Assembly (NCBI RefSeq): GCF_900240405.1
Contig: NZ_OEQK01000001.1
Span: forward strand, 434,001-498,000
Length of the DNA stretch: 64,000 nt
DNA from: Salirhabdus sp. Marseille-P4669
GTDB taxonomy: Bacteria; Bacillota; Bacilli; Bacillales; Alkalibacillaceae
Reading direction: 5' to 3'
Position numbers and translations under genes: made by a program. Every line of letters begins with the position of its first letter. Positions within the stretch are counted from its first letter, which is position 1. Positions 37,022-46,015 of this stretch are shown in pieces. Under the pieces are notes generated by a model. It had not been told where the DNA came from. It was given only the letters and a program-made list of their open reading frames with translations, and ran no database searches.

Positions 37022-37807
37022 GTGGATAAAGGATCAATTTTTGGTATTATTTTAGGATTTATAGCAATTGGAGTAGGGATGGTCATGAAGGGTGTGCATC
37101 TTAGCGCATTAGTAAATCCCGCCGCATTACTTATTATATTTCTAGGTACAGCAGCATCTGTATTAATCGCTTTTCCAATGAGTACGTTAAAAAAAGTTCC
37201 GAAGCTTTTAAAAAAGATATTTATGGATGAGCAAAAAAGAGATATGAAACAAACGATTAGTCTTTTTGAGAACTGGGCAGACAAATGCCGTAAGGAGGGT
37301 TTATTAGCGCTTCAAAAGGAGGTAGAAGAGCTAGATGATGAATTTTTAAGATCTGGAATTCTATTAGCGATAGATGGAAAAACACCTGAGTTTATTAGAG
37401 AATTATTGGTGGAAAAGGTAGAAGCAATGGAAGGTCGACATCAGAAAGGTGCGCAAATCTTTAGCCAGGCAGGTACTTATGCCCCAACATTAGGCGTATT
37501 GGGTGCAGTTGTTGGACTAATTGCTGCTTTAGGTAATATGAATGATATCGAGGCGTTGGGGCATGCCATTTCCGCAGCCTTTATCGCTACCCTTTTCGGT
37601 ATCTTTTCTGGATATGTGTTATGGCATCCTTTTGCTAACAAATTAAAAGAGAAATCAAAGGAAGAATCGCAGGAAAAATACATTATGATTGAGGGAATTA
37701 TATCGGTGACAAACGGTGAATCCCCAATTATTGTAAGAGAAAAGTTAAGTTCATATTTATCTGCTAGTGAAATTGAAAATCAAGATGATCGTTCAGTTGA
37801 ATACTAA
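37022..37807 (+). CDS. motA: Flagellar motor stator protein MotA
   Basis: The 261-residue membrane protein has four helices and the MotA/TolQ/ExbB core: MDKGSIFGIILGFIAIGVGMVMKG at the N-terminus, AGTYAPTLGVLGAVVGLIAAL (about 157-177) and GHAISAAFIATLFGIFSGYVLWHPFANKLK (about 187-215). It couples ion flow to flagellar rotation with MotB. GTG 37022 follows GGAGTG by six bases. The c-di-GMP riboswitch sits upstream; motB begins 22 bp downstream. It follows the B. subtilis MotA pattern throughout; the ion used is not certain. Confidence 0.92.
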   Translation: MDKGSIFGIILGFIAIGVGMVMKGVHLSALVNPAALLIIFLGTAASVLIAFPMSTLKKVPKLLKKIFMDEQKRDMKQTISLFENWADKCRKEGLLALQKEVEELDDEFLRSGILLAIDGKTPEFIRELLVEKVEAMEGRHQKGAQIFSQAGTYAPTLGVLGAVVGLIAALGNMNDIEALGHAISAAFIATLFGIFSGYVLWHPFANKLKEKSKEESQEKYIMIEGIISVTNGESPIIVREKLSSYLSASEIENQDDRSVEY

Positions 37808-37829
37808 ATGGATAGATTGGAGGTAGGAC

Positions 37830-38579
37830 ATGAATAGGAAGAAGAAAAAGAAGAATGAAGAACATGGTGTAGATGAATCCTGGTTATTACCATACTCTGA
37901 TATGCTAACACTACTACTAGCGTTATTTATCGTCCTTTTTGCTATGAGTGAAATAGACTCCGAGAAATATCGAGAGCTTTCCATTGTCTTTCAGGAAGAA
38001 TTTACTGGTGGTAGTGGGATTTTGGAGAATGAAGGTCCCCCTACTGATTCAAATGAATCTGAAAAACTACCAAACACAGATGAAGTAGAGGAAGAGAATG
38101 ATACTGGCATAGGGAATCAAGAAACAGAGAGATTGGAATCGATGCAAAATAAAATCAATGCCTATATTACGGAAAACAATCTGTCCCACGTTCTCCAAAC
38201 CTCTTTAAGTGATGAAGGACTGCTGATATCGATATTTAATGATGTATATTTTGATTTAGGAAGTGCTGAGGTAAAAGGGGAAGGTCAAAAAATAGCAAGG
38301 GAAATGTCTAAATTTCTAAATACGAATCCCCCACATCAAATAGTTGTTAGTGGGCACACGGATAATATTCCTATTGAGAATAGCCAATATGATTCAAACT
38401 GGGAACTAAGTGCACATAGAGCTTTGAATTTTATGAGTTTATTACTGGAAAACAATGAACTCGATCCAAAGTTTTTTAGTGCAAAAGGTTTTGGGGAGCA
38501 TAATCCAGTTGCACCGAATAATAGTAATAAGAATCGTGCCAAGAATAGAAGAGTAGAGGTATTGATTTTGCCTAATTAA
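37830..38579 (+). CDS. motB: Flagellar motor stator protein MotB
   Basis: The 249-residue protein has a lysine-rich N-terminus, a single membrane helix with the ion-binding Asp in DESWLLPYSDMLTLLLALFIVLFAMS, a plug/linker region rich in Glu and Asn (about 65-110), and an OmpA-type peptidoglycan-binding domain with SGHTDNIPI, SAHRALNFM, GFGEHNPV and NRRVEVLILP. It anchors the stator to the wall. Overall layout follows B. subtilis MotB. Confidence 0.92.
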   Translation: MNRKKKKKNEEHGVDESWLLPYSDMLTLLLALFIVLFAMSEIDSEKYRELSIVFQEEFTGGSGILENEGPPTDSNESEKLPNTDEVEEENDTGIGNQETERLESMQNKINAYITENNLSHVLQTSLSDEGLLISIFNDVYFDLGSAEVKGEGQKIAREMSKFLNTNPPHQIVVSGHTDNIPIENSQYDSNWELSAHRALNFMSLLLENNELDPKFFSAKGFGEHNPVAPNNSNKNRAKNRRVEVLILPN

Positions 38580-38927
38580 TGTCTAAGCTCAGTAATGACT
38601 GATGTATTAAATTTTTATGCTTATGAAATATCCATGCGCATGGAAGAACAAGGGCTAATAGGCATTTATCATCTATATTTGCACCTACCTGGCTTGGTAC
38701 CAAATAAAGATCGTTTATTTACTGCTTAGGCTATTCTATAACTAATAGAATAGCCTCTTACGTTTCATAAAAGAATTCTTATAAATCAAAGAATGAATTT
38801 AATAATTGAGAACAAGGAATGTTTTTCGATTGAGCAATTAAATGATGGTATATATCACCTCGCATGACATTTAGTAGAGTGCTATTTTTAATTTTTATAA
38901 ACTTTTATTATATTAGGGGAGATTCAT
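38580..38927. other. Intergenic region after motB with a terminator
   Basis: A terminator hairpin at 38729-38756 (GGCTATTCTAT / ATAGAATAGCC) closes the motAB transcript about 150 bp after motB. The sequence between shows no convincing ORF. Confidence 0.55.
38729..38760 (+). terminator. Rho-independent terminator downstream of motAB
   Basis: An 11-bp GGCTATTCTAT / ATAGAATAGCC stem with a short loop and a modest T tail. Confidence 0.7.
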
Positions 38928-39623
38928 TTGTCAAAACCAACTAGAAAACAACGGAAACAAACGGTTTATATAGCAGTAACGGGGCCGATAATTTTCATAG
39001 GACTATGGATTATGTTTCAATTCCATTTTACGAATCTTTATTACATAATTGGTCTCATCTTTTTTGCCGTAATAATAGGGGAAATTGGATCATCATTTGT
39101 TCCCGACATGAGGAAAAAAGAGAATAAACATAAAAATATGTACACGGGTTTGCCGGCAAAAAATGCACCTGCTGGTAAGAATGAGAGTCAAAGTGTAAGA
39201 AAGACAAAAACGCAGTCTAACCTTTTACGAACTAAAAAAGAGATTTTAACGTTACCATTAGAGGATCTTTCCTGGAGAGAGTTTGAAGAGTTGTGTTTTC
39301 TATATTATAAAGCAAAAGGCTTCAAACCAGAAAAGACCTCTGAAGGTGCGGATGGCGGTGTAGATTTAATTATCTATAACCCAAAAGATAATTTGAAAAT
39401 AGCGGTTCAAATTAAAAAGTATCAGATAAAAAACCAAATAAATGTTAATTTAATTCGAGAGCTAGATTCAGCTAAGAAGAATAAAGGATGTATTGCTGCG
39501 GAATTTATTACTACCTCTCGTTTTACAAACGATGCTTTAGTTGAAGCGGATAGTCGGCGCATTGTGTGTAGAGATATAGAGTGGGTTCATTCGGAATTAT
39601 TGCAGTGGAGGGAGACGCAATAA
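38928..39623 (+). CDS. Membrane-attached Mrr-like restriction endonuclease-fold protein
   Basis: The 231-residue protein has two N-terminal membrane helices (about 10-55), a basic linker, and a C-terminal Mrr_cat domain (about 105-225). Its PD-(D/E)xK-like core reads EFEELCFLYYKAKGFKPEKTSEGADGGVDLII, then KIAVQIKKY, with the catalytic Asp in GGVDL and the Q-x-K pair. Mrr-like proteins cleave modified or foreign DNA; membrane-tethered versions are found across Bacillaceae with no defined role. TTG 38928 follows AGGGGAGA. Monocistronic, with a terminator. Confidence 0.8.
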   Translation: MSKPTRKQRKQTVYIAVTGPIIFIGLWIMFQFHFTNLYYIIGLIFFAVIIGEIGSSFVPDMRKKENKHKNMYTGLPAKNAPAGKNESQSVRKTKTQSNLLRTKKEILTLPLEDLSWREFEELCFLYYKAKGFKPEKTSEGADGGVDLIIYNPKDNLKIAVQIKKYQIKNQINVNLIRELDSAKKNKGCIAAEFITTSRFTNDALVEADSRRIVCRDIEWVHSELLQWRETQ

Positions 39624-39682
39624 GGCACGATACCTGTGGTTTGTTTGCTTGTTTTTCGTGTTAGGCAAGAAAGAAGCTTTGG

Positions 39683-39720
39683 AAAAGGTACTTCCTATTA
39701 ACCGAAAGTACCTTTTCATT
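39683..39720. terminator. Terminator, possibly bidirectional
   Basis: AAAAGGTACTT / AAGTACCTTTT stem followed by CATTATTATT; it lies between convergent genes. Confidence 0.75.
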
Positions 39721-39751
39721 ATTATTCGGCGTCTATGATTACATCATTCTT

Positions 39752-39988
39752 CTAACGTCCTTGTTTATAGTGTTCACGCATGTTGCGACCAAACGCAGTA
39801 CCGTGAAAACCTACTTTATCTGAGATTTCAAGAGCGATTTCCAGCTTTGACTTTTTTTTCTGATTCTCGCTACTAACCTGTGACTTCACCTGTGGCTTTG
39901 GCAGATCTGTTACTAACGGTTGCATAGGTATCACCTTGCCCCTTCGTTTTATATCACCATGATAGTATGTATTTCTATATTTGTCCAT
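39752..39988 (-). CDS. Small basic hypothetical protein (78 aa)
   Basis: ATG 39988 follows AAGGAAGG, a good ribosome site; a longer frame to 40006 has none. The protein is Lys/Arg-rich (YHGDIKRRGKVIP..., KKKSKLEIALEISDKVGFHGTAFGRNM) with no membrane segment. I do not recognise the family. The charge would fit nucleic-acid binding, but that is a guess. Confidence 0.6.
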   Translation of the reverse strand: MDKYRNTYYHGDIKRRGKVIPMQPLVTDLPKPQVKSQVSSENQKKKSKLEIALEISDKVGFHGTAFGRNMREHYKQGR

Positions 39989-40006
39989 AATTTTCCTTCC
40001 TTTCAA

Positions 40007-40379
40007 AAGGACAATTTATAAAAAATTCTATTATGCTTCAGCACTATATAATGATGCTGTATGAATGTTAGTACACAGTCTAACCATCTAGATAAGCGTT
40101 TATAATTAGTTTTTATTAGTTCTGGTGTTGTCATAATTGAGTAGTGTCTCAACAATGGACTTATCATTAGCTATTTTAGTCTTAAAATGCGCCCACTAGA
40201 ACCATAAATCGGGAATAAAAGTTACGTTTAATTAGGAGAAGTTAAAGCTATGTCTATAAGTATAGACCAAGAGAAAATGAGAAATAGAGGAGTAAGGACA
40301 TCAGATAGAGAAAGAAAAAAGCTAGAACTCCAAATTGGAATTCTAGCTTATATCCTAAGGTATCACTTTATAATCTATG
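40007..40379. other. Intergenic region with minus-strand terminator
   Basis: Apart from the promoter region of the small basic gene (TATAAT-like sequences near 40050-40060) and the nhaC terminator at 40310-40349, nothing is recognisable. An ORF at 40250 on the plus strand runs through that terminator and into nhaC antisense, so it is not credible. Confidence 0.4.
40310..40350 (-). terminator. Terminator of the lyase-nhaC operon
   Basis: On the minus strand AAGCTAGAATTCCAA / TTGGAGTTCTAGCTT forms a long stem followed by TTTTTCTTTC. Confidence 0.85.
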
Positions 40380-41849
40380 CTACTGCTGAAGACTTCTCGA
40401 CTCTTTCACATCCACCTGTTCCAACTCTTCATCCTCCAACTTCCGAATACCAAACCCACCCGTATAAGGTGCAAGGAATCCATACAAAGCAGAGAAGATA
40501 AATCCACCTAGGTTAAAGATCGCCCACGGTAAGAATTCAAAGTTTCCAACGCCTAAAGTGGTTGCCATAAACACCCCAGAAACGGTCCAAGGCATTAATA
40601 CCTCGGTAATTGTTATGGAATCCTCCATATTTCTAGAGAGGTTGACTGGGTGTAGCTTCTTTTCCTTATATGCTTTTCCGTAAATATCTTGAACAAGGAA
40701 AAAGGATACAAGCGCATTCGATGTACAATTAATCACCGCAAATCCGGTTACAAGGGCAGAGAACGTGATGCTACCGATTGTTTTTAAGTGTACGATTAAA
40801 CGTTCTAAAATAACATTTAGTGCTTGAGATACTTCCAGTGCGGATGCGAAGAAGAAGGCAACAAAGACAAAGAAGGTTGCGTTATACATGGAGTAAAGTC
40901 CGCCGCGATTGAGTAACGATTGCATTTCTTCACTAATAACACTTGAATCGCCACCAAGCATATCCACATGGAAACCAGAAACAGCCGATGCAAAAAGGTT
41001 CGTTACTTCTGCACCTTGTGTAATCCATGCTATAACTAAAGCTGTAATCGCAGAGGTGAATAGAACAATAAGTGGAGACTTTTTCATTAAGGAACCGGCA
41101 ATAACGACAATTGCTGGAATAAGTAAGAAGATATTTAAGTTAAACAATTGATCAAGTCCGCTAATCATTTCCTGAATATTCGCTAGCTGCGTAGAATCGG
41201 TTTCAATCCCAAAGCCTACAATCGTAAAGACGATGATTGCGATAATGGAAGATGGGATAGCGGTATATAACATATGCTTGATGTGCTCATATAAATTAGA
41301 GCCTGCAGCAAGCGAGCTCATATTCGTTGTATCAGACAGGGGAGATAATTTATCTCCAAAGTATGCACCCGAAACTACAGCACCAGCCGTAATGGCTAGG
41401 GATAAGTCCATTGTTGCGGCAATACTCATAATGGCAACCCCAATCGTACCAGCAGATCCCCACGATGTCCCTACACATGTCGAAACAATCGCTGTAACAA
41501 GAAAGGCCAAGACATATAAGTAATTCGGGTCAATGATATTCAAACCATAAAACACAAACAATGGAATCGTGCCAGAAATCATCCATGTACCAATTAAAAG
41601 TCCAATACTAAATAAGATTAAGATTGCTGGTAGAGCCTTTTTAATTTTGTCTCCCATCACGACGATAATATGGTCGAACTTGTGGCCATGTAACACTGCA
41701 AAAATGGCGAACACCACTCCTGCGAATAGGAGCATTAATTCTGCGGGATACTTTAAAATCCCAATTCCTCCGATAAAGATGACTAATGAAATGGCAATAG
41801 GTAGTAATGCCATTCCTAGTGAAGGACGCTTCGTTGTAGTCTCATTCAT
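40380..41849 (-). CDS. nhaC: NhaC-family Na+/H+ antiporter
   Basis: The 489-residue membrane protein has about twelve helices and the NhaC signatures TSWGSAGTIGVAIMSIAA (about 127-145), GAVVSGAYFGDKLSPLSDTTNMSS (about 156-180) and NCTSNALVSFFLVQDIYG toward the C-terminus. It exchanges Na+ for H+, or malate/lactate couples in some members. It follows the Cys/Met lyase gene by 26 bp on the same strand, so both are probably co-transcribed. Such pairing could mean uptake or export of a sulfur compound rather than plain sodium extrusion; this is inference. Confidence 0.85.
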   Translation of the reverse strand: MNETTTKRPSLGMALLPIAISLVIFIGGIGILKYPAELMLLFAGVVFAIFAVLHGHKFDHIIVVMGDKIKKALPAILILFSIGLLIGTWMISGTIPLFVFYGLNIIDPNYLYVLAFLVTAIVSTCVGTSWGSAGTIGVAIMSIAATMDLSLAITAGAVVSGAYFGDKLSPLSDTTNMSSLAAGSNLYEHIKHMLYTAIPSSIIAIIVFTIVGFGIETDSTQLANIQEMISGLDQLFNLNIFLLIPAIVVIAGSLMKKSPLIVLFTSAITALVIAWITQGAEVTNLFASAVSGFHVDMLGGDSSVISEEMQSLLNRGGLYSMYNATFFVFVAFFFASALEVSQALNVILERLIVHLKTIGSITFSALVTGFAVINCTSNALVSFFLVQDIYGKAYKEKKLHPVNLSRNMEDSITITEVLMPWTVSGVFMATTLGVGNFEFLPWAIFNLGGFIFSALYGFLAPYTGGFGIRKLEDEELEQVDVKESRSLQQ

Positions 41850-41875
41850 AATTTCCTCTCTCCTCTACATTTTTC

Positions 41876-43030
41876 TTATAATTGTTGAAACGCACTTTCT
41901 AAATCTTGAATCTGAATTTCGGAGCCTTCTAGCCCAATGGATAAACGAATTAAGCCTGGTGAGAGCCCTTGTTCTTGTAAAGCTTCTTCATTATTAGCTT
42001 TTACCGGGGCGTTCACGAGACTTTCATACCCTCCCCAGCTAACGCCAATTTTGAAGAGTGACAAGCCATCAATAAATCTGCAAACAGTGGCAAAGTCGGC
42101 TTGTTTCAATTCAAAGCTAAGTAATCCTGTAAACCCTTTCATTTGTTTTTGTAAAAAGGGTTTATTTTTTTCAAGACTAGGGTGGTAAATACGTGCAATT
42201 TCTTCTTTTGTTTGTAAGTATTCCACAACCTTTAATGCATTTTCCTGGTGCTGCTTTAACCGGATCGGTAATGTTCGTAATCCTCGAATAATTAAAAAGG
42301 CATCGTTCGGACTTAAAACAGAACCATTTAGCTGATACCCATAGGTGAAGATTTTATCGACTAAATCATAACTCCCAATTACAGCTCCACCTACCACATC
42401 ACTATGGCCACCTATGTATTTCGTTAGGGAGTGAATCGATAGATCAAAACCTAGGGTTAAAGGCTTCTGAAAAAGAGGCGTGGACCAGGTGTTGTCAATT
42501 GCGGTTATGATCCCTTTTTCTTTTGCTTTCCTCGCCACTGCTTGAAGATCAAGGACATTCATTAACATGGTTCCAGGGCTTTCCACATAAATCAGTTTCG
42601 TGTTGTCTTGAATGGCAGCATCTAGGCTTGTCAAATCATGGCCAATGCTACTGTAGCTAATGTTGAATTTTTGCAAATGCTCTGCAAGCTGGGTGGTTGG
42701 GCCGTAAATATTGTTGATAAATAATACATGGTCGCCACTTTTCAGCAGGGAGAAAAAGACAGCACTTATCGCGCCCATCCCAGAGCCGAAGCATTTACAC
42801 TTCTCACCTCTTTCCAAAGCGGCTAGCTTCTTTTCCAGCACCTCCACTGTTGGGTTCACACCTCTGGAATAAACGTAGTTTTCCCTCTCCAACGCTTGTG
42901 CCTCGGTAAATTCCTTGAAACTTTGAAAAGCAAACAGACTCGTTTGATAGATTGGTGGGGTAACAGATCCAAACGTTTTGGAAGGGTCCTCACCAAAGTG
43001 GGTGCATATCTTTTCGTCCGTATGTAGCAT
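41876..43030 (-). CDS. PLP-dependent Cys/Met metabolism lyase (cystathionine gamma/beta-lyase family)
   Basis: The 384-residue enzyme matches the trans-sulfuration family: SVTPPIYQTS near the N-terminus, YSRGVNPTVEVLEKKLAALE, SGMGAISAV (about 83), TAIDNTWSTPLFQKPLTLGFDLSIHSLTKYIGGHSDVVGG with the PLP-binding Lys in SLTKY (about 204), and RLSIGLEG near the end. Members make or break C-S bonds (cystathionine, methionine, cysteine conjugates). ATG 43030 lies 161 bp from the divergent FadR-type regulator, its likely controller. The exact substrate cannot be assigned. Confidence 0.87.
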   Translation of the reverse strand: MLHTDEKICTHFGEDPSKTFGSVTPPIYQTSLFAFQSFKEFTEAQALERENYVYSRGVNPTVEVLEKKLAALERGEKCKCFGSGMGAISAVFFSLLKSGDHVLFINNIYGPTTQLAEHLQKFNISYSSIGHDLTSLDAAIQDNTKLIYVESPGTMLMNVLDLQAVARKAKEKGIITAIDNTWSTPLFQKPLTLGFDLSIHSLTKYIGGHSDVVGGAVIGSYDLVDKIFTYGYQLNGSVLSPNDAFLIIRGLRTLPIRLKQHQENALKVVEYLQTKEEIARIYHPSLEKNKPFLQKQMKGFTGLLSFELKQADFATVCRFIDGLSLFKIGVSWGGYESLVNAPVKANNEEALQEQGLSPGLIRLSIGLEGSEIQIQDLESAFQQL

Positions 43031-43082
43031 GATTTTGTCAACCTTCTTTCTTTGATGATTACGTTGTACCTATACTATCATA

Positions 43083-43107
43083 CTTTCAACCTGTATGAAA
43101 GGTTAAA
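43083..43107. promoter_or_regulatory. Candidate GntR-type operator in the divergent promoter region
   Basis: An inverted repeat CTTTCA-ACCTGTA-TGAAAG (nested AACC...GGTT) lies midway between the divergent lyase and GntR/FadR genes, within the probable minus-strand promoter. Position and symmetry suit autoregulation by the adjacent FadR-type repressor. Confidence 0.4.
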
Positions 43108-43191
43108 ATATTCTGATTAATTATTTTATTTGAAGGACGGTCAAATGGTATAATAAACTGGAGGCAAGACGTATAGAGGTGAAGCCAACAC

Positions 43192-43875
43192 ATGAAAATA
43201 TTAAAAAAGAGGCGACTATCTGAAATAGTCGCTGACGAAATTAAAGAATATATAAAGAAGGAAAATCTGAAAGAAGGGGATCGTCTACCTTCTATTTCTA
43301 CCTTGATTGAAAGGTTAGGGATTGGTCGTTCATCCCTTAGAGAAGCACTGCAATTACTGGAGTCACAAGGCTTTCTGGAAATCTTGAATGGGAAAGGTAC
43401 TTATGTGAAGAATAGTAAACCATTTCACATTCAAACGTCTTTCGATATTGAAAATGAAAGGCAATTTCTATTAGAAGCTTTAGAGGTCCGCACAGCATTA
43501 GAAGGAAAAGCGGTAGAGCTTGCTGCCAAAAAAGCAACAACTGCTGACATAGAAAAAATGGAAAGGCATTTAAAGGACTATGTGCAATGTATTGAACGGA
43601 ACGAACGGGAAAAAGCCAATGTCGCTGATTCCTTATTTCACCAGACCATTTATGACGTTGCCCACAATGATCTCTTGAAAAGCATTATTGATTCTGTGTG
43701 GGATACGTTTCATGAATTTTGGAACGAACCGTTTGGGATAGAGGACATTTTCGATAAAAGCTACCCGTACCATGAAGAAATGCTTCAAGCCATTAAAGAG
43801 GAAGACTCCGAGCGTGCAGTCGCCGCGTTTATGAAGATTATGGATTTTGTGCGTAGGGCGATTGAAGGGATATAG
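43192..43875 (+). CDS. GntR-family regulator, FadR (FCD) subfamily
   Basis: The 227-residue protein has an N-terminal winged helix (8-72: LSEIVADEIKEYIKKENLKEGDRLPSISTLIERLGIGRSSLREALQLLESQGFLEILNGKGTYV) and an all-helical FCD domain (about 85-220). The FCD metal-site residues are visible as LEVRTALEG, LFHQTIYDVAHN and YPYHEEMLQAI. Divergent from the lyase-nhaC operon, which it probably controls, with the ligand likely a sulfur amino acid derivative or other small acid. ATG 43192 follows GAGGTGAAG. Confidence 0.85.
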   Translation: MKILKKRRLSEIVADEIKEYIKKENLKEGDRLPSISTLIERLGIGRSSLREALQLLESQGFLEILNGKGTYVKNSKPFHIQTSFDIENERQFLLEALEVRTALEGKAVELAAKKATTADIEKMERHLKDYVQCIERNEREKANVADSLFHQTIYDVAHNDLLKSIIDSVWDTFHEFWNEPFGIEDIFDKSYPYHEEMLQAIKEEDSERAVAAFMKIMDFVRRAIEGI

Positions 43876-43924
43876 GTATGACTTTGCGTAGGCGTTGCGT
43901 GCATGGCGTGGGAAAACGTTAAGA

Positions 43925-44255
43925 TTTTGTTGAATTATGGTTTGGAGTTGTGGAATTGAAACGAGATGTTGATGAAAAATGGGTGCGTGTGTTGTATTGT
44001 ATTGAGATGTTGTAGAAAAGTGAATGAGCGGTGGGGAATTGAGTCGAGATGTTGTTGATAAATGGATGTGTGATGTGGAAATGAATTAAGTTGGTGCTGA
44101 AAAATGGCGGTTTGGCGTGGAAAATAATCATGATGTTGCTGAAAAATATATATAAACTGTTGAATTGCGGTGGCTTTTTGTCGAGAAATCAAGATAAACT
44201 GTTGAATTAAGCCCGTGTGTTGTTGAAAACAAGAGATATGCTGTTGTATTATTGA
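43925..44255. repeat. Degenerate array with 21-bp period (array B, 16 units)
   Basis: A GAA-containing core (GAATTA, GAATTG, GAAAAAT, GTATTG and similar, typically TGTTGAAT or TGCTGAAA) starts at 43932, 43953, 43974, 43994, 44015, 44036, 44057, 44078, 44099, 44120, 44141, 44162, 44183, 44204, 44225 and 44246. All steps are 21 bp except one of 20. Outside the core the units differ, and the base composition is G/T-rich on the plus strand. It fills the gap between the FadR-type regulator and the WG-repeat lipoprotein gene. Confidence 0.8.
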
Positions 44256-44400
44256 CCCTTATTATCGTAAAGGTAATGACTCTCACCAAAACCAACCATA
44301 AATTACCACTTTTATATTAAAATAGTACTATATTAGCACCTTTTCTTTATGGTAACATTAGACTGTAAAGCATCTAAGAACCACAAAGGAGAGGCAGAAA

Positions 44401-45951
44401 ATGCATACATATTCTAGCAAACTAGCTTTTGGAATGATTCTTTTTATTTCGATGATTTTAGCTGCATGTTCTAATGATGAAAAGGTCAAAGAGGAAATTG
44501 TGGAGCAAGTGGAGCACCAATTAGAGGAAGAGCCAGAAGAAACAACTAAAGCACAGAAGTCCATAACAAAGCTTGTGGATATTGATGGTACCATTCAGGA
44601 AGTTGAATTGGAGCTTTACCCTGATAGCATTTTAAATGATAGTTCAAGCTTAGAAGCACAGGGCTATACCATTAATGATATCGATGTTTCAGCTGATGGA
44701 TTTATCCATGTCGATTTAGAAGGTCCATACGATGATCATTATTATGGTTTGTTAAATATGGAATTGGAATGGATTGTGGAGCCATCCGAGTATATGGAAC
44801 TGGAGCCCTATACAGAACCTTATTCAGATGAAGAAATAATGGGAGATTCTCTATTCTTTACTGAAAACCGATTAATGGCCAAAGTGATTGCCCCAATTTC
44901 AGTGGATGAAGAAGGATTATGGGGATATTTAGACCAAGAAGGAAATTGGGCGATTGAGCCTAGATTTACAGATGTTACTCCTTTTTACAATGGAATTGCA
45001 TTAGCGGAGGAGACGGTGAACGAGGGGGACAAGCTATACTACGAGCGTGTCGTTACCATTGATACTGCGGGCAATGTATTACATGAGATTACGAAATATC
45101 CTGAAGGGGATTCCGAGGAAGGTATTTCGGTTGATCTAGATTCTTATAATGGAGATCGTTTTGTGCGTGCGGATAATGGTGTAGTTGATGTGGAAACAGG
45201 AAAATTCCATTCGTTCGACTTTTTAACGGACGACTATACAAATTTTCATGTTTTAAAGGATAACCGCATCGTTATTGAGGAAAGTGATGAAGCCGACCTG
45301 CAAATTTATTCTTTTGATGGAGAATTGGTGAAAGGACTAAATTTAGTTGGGGAAATTTCGGATTATGTGATCTACAAGAATCAGATTGTATTGGCCAATG
45401 ATCATCAAGTAAATCTTTTTGATGAAAATGGAGACGTTACGACGACTAAAATGGTAGAAGAGAAGGAAAATTTACGTAGTGTTTATGTAAGAATCTTCGA
45501 GCTTGATAAAAATTCCGTATCCGCAACGGAATACGTTTTAGGACAAAGCATTCCGGAATCGATGAAAAAGGACTATGTCTATATTCTAGAGTATGAATAT
45601 GACGGTGCTGAGGCAAGTGACTTTTATGCACTTTCTGCAAATGGAAAGTTTCAGAAACTGGATGTTCCCAATGAATTTGGTGTAATTGAGACATCACAAT
45701 TTGACGAGCCATTAACTCCAATTAGTCAAGATCGATATTGGGTAGAAGGTAAAGAGTATGCGAAGCTTGTCACAGTTGATGGAAAGACGTTGATGGAAGA
45801 AGATAAAAAGTTATTAGTAGACTTTGGATCGTTTATTTATGGTGATTATATTTTAGCCGAACAGAGAGATCCGGTTACTTTAGAGGAAAAAGAAGTTGTT
45901 GTGAACATGGTTACGTTTGAGGTTGTTATGGTAGAAGATATATTGAAATAA
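44401..45951 (+). CDS. Lipoprotein with WG-repeat-like domain
   Basis: The 516-residue product has a lipoprotein signal (GMILFISMILAACSN, Cys near 23), a short acidic linker, then a beta-propeller-like region in which GLWGYLDQEGNWAIEPRFTDVTPFYNGIALAE (about 175-205) is a classic WG repeat; further repeats are degenerate (e.g. YYGLLNMELEWIVEP). WG-repeat proteins are extracellular or surface binding proteins of mostly unknown role. ATG 44401 follows GGAGAGG. Monocistronic. Confidence 0.75.
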   Translation: MHTYSSKLAFGMILFISMILAACSNDEKVKEEIVEQVEHQLEEEPEETTKAQKSITKLVDIDGTIQEVELELYPDSILNDSSSLEAQGYTINDIDVSADGFIHVDLEGPYDDHYYGLLNMELEWIVEPSEYMELEPYTEPYSDEEIMGDSLFFTENRLMAKVIAPISVDEEGLWGYLDQEGNWAIEPRFTDVTPFYNGIALAEETVNEGDKLYYERVVTIDTAGNVLHEITKYPEGDSEEGISVDLDSYNGDRFVRADNGVVDVETGKFHSFDFLTDDYTNFHVLKDNRIVIEESDEADLQIYSFDGELVKGLNLVGEISDYVIYKNQIVLANDHQVNLFDENGDVTTTKMVEEKENLRSVYVRIFELDKNSVSATEYVLGQSIPESMKKDYVYILEYEYDGAEASDFYALSANGKFQKLDVPNEFGVIETSQFDEPLTPISQDRYWVEGKEYAKLVTVDGKTLMEEDKKLLVDFGSFIYGDYILAEQRDPVTLEEKEVVVNMVTFEVVMVEDILK

Positions 45952-46015
45952 TAGGTATTTATAGAAGCAGACGAAAGAGTAATTGCGCTTTTTTGTTTGC
46001 TTTTTTTGAATGTAA

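Noticed and set aside
40250-40501. Plus-strand ORF of 83 codons
   Set aside because: It runs through the strong nhaC terminator hairpin and then antisense to nhaC; the downstream half is a shadow.
43919-44192. Two overlapping minus-strand ORFs (70 and 85 codons) with a heptad-like pattern through array B
   Set aside because: The 7-residue periodicity is a by-product of the 21-bp repeat; both lack ribosome sites, one starts at TTG, and composition is His/Phe/Ser-rich with no domain.
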